Assembly (NCBI GenBank): GCA_963702175.1
Contig: OY969721.1
Location: 1,736,001-1,800,000 of the forward strand
Reading direction: 5' to 3'
Length of the DNA: 64,000 nucleotides
DNA from: VRUE01 sp963702175
GTDB lineage: Bacteria > Actinomycetota > Thermoleophilia > Solirubrobacterales > 70-9
The notes beneath the pieces are model-generated. The model was not told where the DNA came from and ran no database searches. It was given only the letters and a program-made list of their open reading frames with translations. Below, one piece after another: positions 60,671 through 64,000 of this stretch. Made by a program: the position numbers and the translations under genes. How positions within the stretch are numbered: the first letter of the stretch is position 1; each line of letters begins with the position of its first letter.

Positions 60671-61513
60671 TTATCCCTTGACCGCCCCGGCGGTGAGGCC
60701 GGAGACGATGCGGCGCTGGAAGAACAGGACGAAGACGATGATCGGCACCGTCACGACCACTGCAGCGGCCGCGATGCTGCCGGTCGGTTCGGTGAAGGAC
60801 GACTCGCCGGTGAAGAAGGCGAGCGAGGCGGGGACCGTGCGCGAGGCGTCCGTGGAGGTGAGTGAGATCGCGAAGAGGAAGTCGTTCCAAGCGAAGATGA
60901 AGACAAGGATCGCGGCGGTGAACATGCCCGGCGCAGCGAGCGGCACGATCACCTTGGTGAAGGCCTGGAACGGCGTCGCCCCATCGACTTGCGCAGCCTG
61001 CTCCAGCTCCCATGGGATCTCGCGGAAGAAGGCGGTGAGGGCGTAGATCGCCAGCGGCAGCGAGAAGGTCAGGTAGGGGATGATCAGGCCGAGATAGGTG
61101 TCGTAGAGGCCGATCTCCCGCCACATGTCGAACAGCGGCCCGACTGTAGAGATCGGCGGGAACATCGCGATCGCCAGCGCCCCGGCCAGGATCAGGCGCT
61201 TGCCCGGGAATTCGAGCCGGGCGATCGCGTAGGCAGTGAAGGAGGCGAGGACGATCGCGATCACGGTGGTCGAGAGGGCGATCAAGATCGAGTTGATCAG
61301 CGGCTTGATGAAGGGGCTCTCGTCGATACCGCCTTCGAACAGGCTCTTGTAGTTCTCGAAGGAGATCTCGGTGGGGAGGAAGTTGCCGTCGGCGATCGAT
61401 TCCGGCGGCTTCAGCGAGACCGAGATCAGCCAGAGGACCGGGATCAGGGCGAAGATCAGTACGAGGACGATGCCGATGCTCCACAGCGTGTACTCACGTG
61501 TGCCTCGCTCCAT
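60671..61513 (-). CDS. Sugar ABC transporter permease (MalG type)
   Basis: 280 residues, six TM helices, with the cytoplasmic EAA loop AAQVDGATPFQAFTKVIVPL that docks on the ATPase. Ends QRRIVSGLTAGAVKG, the typical MalG C-terminus. It forms the inner-membrane channel with the MalF-type partner located 3 bases upstream. Confidence 0.94.
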   Translation of the reverse strand: MERGTREYTLWSIGIVLVLIFALIPVLWLISVSLKPPESIADGNFLPTEISFENYKSLFEGGIDESPFIKPLINSILIALSTTVIAIVLASFTAYAIARLEFPGKRLILAGALAIAMFPPISTVGPLFDMWREIGLYDTYLGLIIPYLTFSLPLAIYALTAFFREIPWELEQAAQVDGATPFQAFTKVIVPLAAPGMFTAAILVFIFAWNDFLFAISLTSTDASRTVPASLAFFTGESSFTEPTGSIAAAAVVVTVPIIVFVLFFQRRIVSGLTAGAVKG

Positions 61514-61516
61514 CGT

Positions 61517-62434
61517 CTACCTCCCCGGTCGTCCTTCCTCTACCCGGACGCCGAAGCCCCTCACGTAGACGAAGGCGATCGTCAGCACACAGAAGAAGAT
61601 CAGCACCGAGACGGCAGAGCCGAGCCCGAGGTTGAGCCGCGAGATCAGCTGGTTGAAGCCGAGGATCGAGACCGATTCGGTGTCCTGCGCGCCGGCGGTC
61701 ATGATGTAGATCGTGTCGAACACCCTGAAGGCGTCGAGGGTGCGGAAGAGCAGCGCGACCAGGATCGCCGGCTTCATCAGCGGCAGGGTGATGCGGAAGA
61801 AGCGCTGCCACGCGGTCGCTCCGTCCACCTTCGCCGCCTCGTAGAGCTGGCTGTCGATTGTGACCAGGCCGGCGAGCAGCAGCAGCGCCATGAAGGGCGT
61901 GGTCTTCCAGACCTCGGCCATGATGATCACGGCGAAGGAGCTGAAGCGATCGCCGAACCAGTCCATTTCGTCGGAGATCAACGGCAGGTTGTTGACGAAG
62001 CCGCTGTCGGGGGCGAAGGCGAACTGCCAGGAGAAGGCGGCGACCACGGTGATGATCCCGTAGGGGATGAGGACGGCGGTGCGAACCACGCCGCGGCCGA
62101 AGATCGCCCGGTGCATGACCAGCGCGATCACCATCCCCAGCACCAGCTCGATCGCGACGGTGGTGAGGGTGAGGAAGGCGGTGTTGAAGAGGTCGGTCCA
62201 CCAGAGGTCGGAGCTGAGCACCGCGCCATAGTTGTCGAGGCCGACGAAGCCGCCCTCCTCGGGGAAGCGCAGATCGACCTGCTGCAGCGAGAGGACGATC
62301 GCGTAGGCGATCGGGTAAGCGGTGACGGCGAGCATCGCGATCACCGCCGGCGCGCAAAGCATCCAGGCAAGGCGCCGCTCTGAGCGGGTGCGCTGGCTGA
62401 TCCCCGCCGGCTCTCGCTGGGCGTGCGCCTCCAT
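61517..62434 (-). CDS. Sugar ABC transporter permease (MalF type)
   Basis: 305 residues, six TM helices. EAA loop AAKVDGATAWQRFFRITLPL; TM starts AWMLCAPAVIAMLAVTAYPI. The 30-residue N-terminus is cytoplasmic and hydrophilic, without the large MalF periplasmic loop, as in Gram-positive CUT1 systems. The start overlaps the stop of the binding-protein gene by one base. Confidence 0.94.
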   Translation of the reverse strand: MEAHAQREPAGISQRTRSERRLAWMLCAPAVIAMLAVTAYPIAYAIVLSLQQVDLRFPEEGGFVGLDNYGAVLSSDLWWTDLFNTAFLTLTTVAIELVLGMVIALVMHRAIFGRGVVRTAVLIPYGIITVVAAFSWQFAFAPDSGFVNNLPLISDEMDWFGDRFSSFAVIIMAEVWKTTPFMALLLLAGLVTIDSQLYEAAKVDGATAWQRFFRITLPLMKPAILVALLFRTLDAFRVFDTIYIMTAGAQDTESVSILGFNQLISRLNLGLGSAVSVLIFFCVLTIAFVYVRGFGVRVEEGRPGR

Positions 62435-63711
62435 CAGAGCAACCCTTCGCGCTTGACTGCGTCTTCGAGGTTTTCCTTCAGTTCCTCATAGACGGAGGTG
62501 GCGTCCTCGGGGTCGATCTTGTCCGGTGGGTGGAGGGTGCGCTGTACCGCGAGCGAGACGTCCTGGTAGGCCGGTGCTGTCGGCCGCGGCCCCGAGCCCT
62601 CGATCGATTCCTTGACCAGGCCGGCGAAGCCGGGGTAGGCCTCGGTCACGACTTTGTCGGTGTAGAGGTCGGAGCGGGAGGGGGGCAGCCCGTCGAGTTC
62701 GACCGCGGTGAGCTGACTCTGCTGCCCGGCGAGGCAGGCCGTCGCGTCGAAGGCAATGTCCTTGTTCTCCGAGAAGGAACTGACCGCGAGGTTGAAGCCG
62801 CCCAGCGGCGGCCGGCTCGGTCGTTCCGCGTCGACCCGCGGGAAGCGGGCGAAGCCCATCACTTTGAAGATGTCAGGCGCTTCTTCTTTGGCGCTGGCGT
62901 AAGCGAAGGTGTAGTTGGTCATGAAGGCCGAGTCGCCGGCCTCGAAGCCGATGCGGGTGGTGTCCTCGTTGGAGGTCGAGAGGTTGGCGGGCGCGGCGCT
63001 CGAGTTGGCGAGGCGGCCCATCACCTCGAGTGCCTTGGTGGTCGGCCCCTCGGCCAGCTCGACGGCTTCGGGCGCGGAGAGGAGTTGCGTGCCGGCGCTC
63101 TCGATCAGCGCGTTGGCCCAGACCGTGAAGCCCTCGTAGCGGTTGGACTGCACCTGGATCGTGCCGGCGTTGTCGGGCCCCAGCCGTTCGGCCTGGTCGA
63201 TCATCTCGTCCCAGGTGGTCGGTGGCTGTTTGACCAGGTCCTTGCGGTACCAGAGCAGCTGGGTGTTGGTGTTGAACGGGGCCGCGTAGAGGTCGCCCTC
63301 GAAGGAGGCGGTTTCGATCACGTTGGGAAAGACCTGGTCGGTGACCTCTTTGGCCATCGCCCCTTTCCACTGTTCGACCCAGCCTGCGTTGGCGAACTCG
63401 CCGGTCCAGATCACGTCCATGCCGACGATGTCGATCGAGCTGTCCTCGGCGCCGAGGCGGCGGACCAACTGTTCGCGCTGCTGGCTCGCGTCGGTCGGCA
63501 GGAATTCCGGCTCGACCGTGTAGCGCCCGCCCGATTCTTTCGAGCAGCGCGCCGCCACTTCCTCGATCGTCCCGCCGGGCTGGATTGCCACGAACCAGGT
63601 CAGCGTGCGACCCGAGCCCGCCGACTCATCGTCGCCGGCGTTGAGCGCTATGACCGCGAGGACCACCACAGCCAGCGTGGCCAGGAGCCCGATCGCAACT
63701 CGTGCCGTCAA
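62434..63711 (-). CDS. Extracellular sugar-binding protein of the ABC transporter
   Basis: 425 residues. N-terminal membrane segment (VAIGLLATLAVVVLAVIALN) without a lipobox Cys, so either cleaved or membrane-tethered. Body is a group-1 solute-binding protein: TLTWFVAIQPGGTIEEVAAR, VGMDVIWTGEFANAGWVEQW, YAAPFNTNTQLLWYRKDLV, PTTWDEMIDQAERLG. Ligand probably an oligosaccharide (trehalose/maltose-like by operon type). First gene of the operon; an SD AGGAG precedes ATG 63711. Confidence 0.92.
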   Translation of the reverse strand: MTARVAIGLLATLAVVVLAVIALNAGDDESAGSGRTLTWFVAIQPGGTIEEVAARCSKESGGRYTVEPEFLPTDASQQREQLVRRLGAEDSSIDIVGMDVIWTGEFANAGWVEQWKGAMAKEVTDQVFPNVIETASFEGDLYAAPFNTNTQLLWYRKDLVKQPPTTWDEMIDQAERLGPDNAGTIQVQSNRYEGFTVWANALIESAGTQLLSAPEAVELAEGPTTKALEVMGRLANSSAAPANLSTSNEDTTRIGFEAGDSAFMTNYTFAYASAKEEAPDIFKVMGFARFPRVDAERPSRPPLGGFNLAVSSFSENKDIAFDATACLAGQQSQLTAVELDGLPPSRSDLYTDKVVTEAYPGFAGLVKESIEGSGPRPTAPAYQDVSLAVQRTLHPPDKIDPEDATSVYEELKENLEDAVKREGLL

Positions 63712-63803
63712 TTGCTCCTCCTTCGCCCACCCGCCCGCGAGGGTTACGGGTGCAACGAAGAAGGTGCCCGGATTAGGCGGCGTTCAAACAGAACGCGATG
63801 GCG

Positions 63804-63849
63804 CGCATCCGACATTGACCCACTTCAGGTGTGGTCAATGTCGGATGCG
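63804..63849 (-). terminator. Long hairpin between two minus-strand genes
   Basis: 17 base pairs (gcatccgacattgacc core) around a 12-base loop that can form a further small stem. It begins 3 bases after the stop of the upstream partial gene. No clear U-run follows, so the hairpin alone or Rho-independent action without a tract is assumed; an operator for the ABC operon is an alternative. Confidence 0.55.
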
Positions 63850-63851
63850 GC

Positions 63852-64000
63852 TCAGTCGAGCTGCGAGGGAAGCGAGCACCAGGCGCTCGCGGCGTCGTCG
63901 AGGCTGATGACGAGGCTGTGATCACCGGCGGTGATCTCGATGTCCTCGCCTCTAGCCTCACCGACGATCAGAACTTTGACGCCGGCCGCGAGCGACTCGA
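63852..64000 (-). CDS. C-terminal end of an unidentified protein (partial)
   Basis: The minus-strand frame entering from the window edge reads ESLAAGVKVLIVGEARGEDI, EITAGDHSLVISLDDAASAW and ends CSLPSQLD at TGA 63852-63854. Beta-rich, soluble; no family recognised. The hairpin beginning 3 bases beyond supports a gene end here. Confidence 0.55.
   Translation of the reverse strand, partial: ESLAAGVKVLIVGEARGEDIEITAGDHSLVISLDDAASAWCSLPSQLD

Overview
The window is GC-rich chromosomal DNA from an actinobacterium. Gene content points to the Thermoleophilia/Solirubrobacterales: an arylsulfotransferase-like lipoprotein, a secreted DUF11/RTX protein, an ECF sigma/YCII pair, long acidic hypothetical proteins, and very large secreted proteins with lamin-G-like, fibronectin-III-like and ricin-lectin domains. 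This placement is inference; no rRNA is present.

Layout. 0-6.9 kb: two transporters, a zinc-ribbon pseudogene, a DEAD-box helicase, an arylsulfotransferase-like lipoprotein, and CBS, cupin and GNAT proteins. 6.93-7.86 kb: an IS5-family (IS427-like) insertion sequence that has split a perfect 17-bp palindrome. 7.9-19.5 kb: small membrane and secreted proteins, an XRE/nucleotidyltransferase pair, gene fragments, an ECF sigma factor fused to an acetyltransferase, an M23 peptidase, redox and oxidase-like proteins. 19.5-22.6 kb: a 3-kb island in tRNA-Ala(CGC) carrying AbiEi/AbiEii. 23.5-26.3 kb: tRNA-Ala(UGC) followed by decayed att-like sequence, an unknown protein, and a VapBC module bracketed by 32-bp repeats. 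26.6-43.2 kb: core metabolism (lipA-lipB, tyrosinase, pyruvate dehydrogenase pdhABC and lpdA, thiamine genes thiE and thiO-thiSG with a TPP riboswitch), interrupted by an AlbA/Schlafen-type ATPase gene with an AT-rich leader. 43.2-51.6 kb: an 8.3-kb island in tRNA-Lys(UUU) with an integrase remnant, a 2139-residue secreted glycosidase/lectin and a TacAT-type module. 51.6-64 kb: a methyltransferase, a LOG-family protein, hipBA, purine genes purH-purN and purF, a nitronate-monooxygenase-like gene, and a sugar ABC transporter operon.

How the genes work together. LipB and LipA make and complete the lipoyl group used by the E2 subunit of the nearby pyruvate dehydrogenase, whose E3 is LpdA. ThiE, ThiO and ThiSG make thiamine phosphate, whose diphosphate is the E1 cofactor and the riboswitch ligand. 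PurF, PurN and PurH catalyse steps 1, 3 and 9-10 of IMP synthesis. At least five toxin-antitoxin-like pairs sit in or next to the accessory segments.

Most notable. Three copies of a roughly 90-bp palindromic element lie inside open reading frames (28874-28962, 32995-33086, 33310-33401). They share termini, occur in both orientations without breaking the frames, and two of them differ almost only by paired, compensatory substitutions. This looks like a protein-coding palindromic repeat family analogous to the Rickettsia palindromic elements. Several genes also carry single-base frameshifts or an AUC codon where the start should be. These may be real or may be sequence errors, and each is reported separately.
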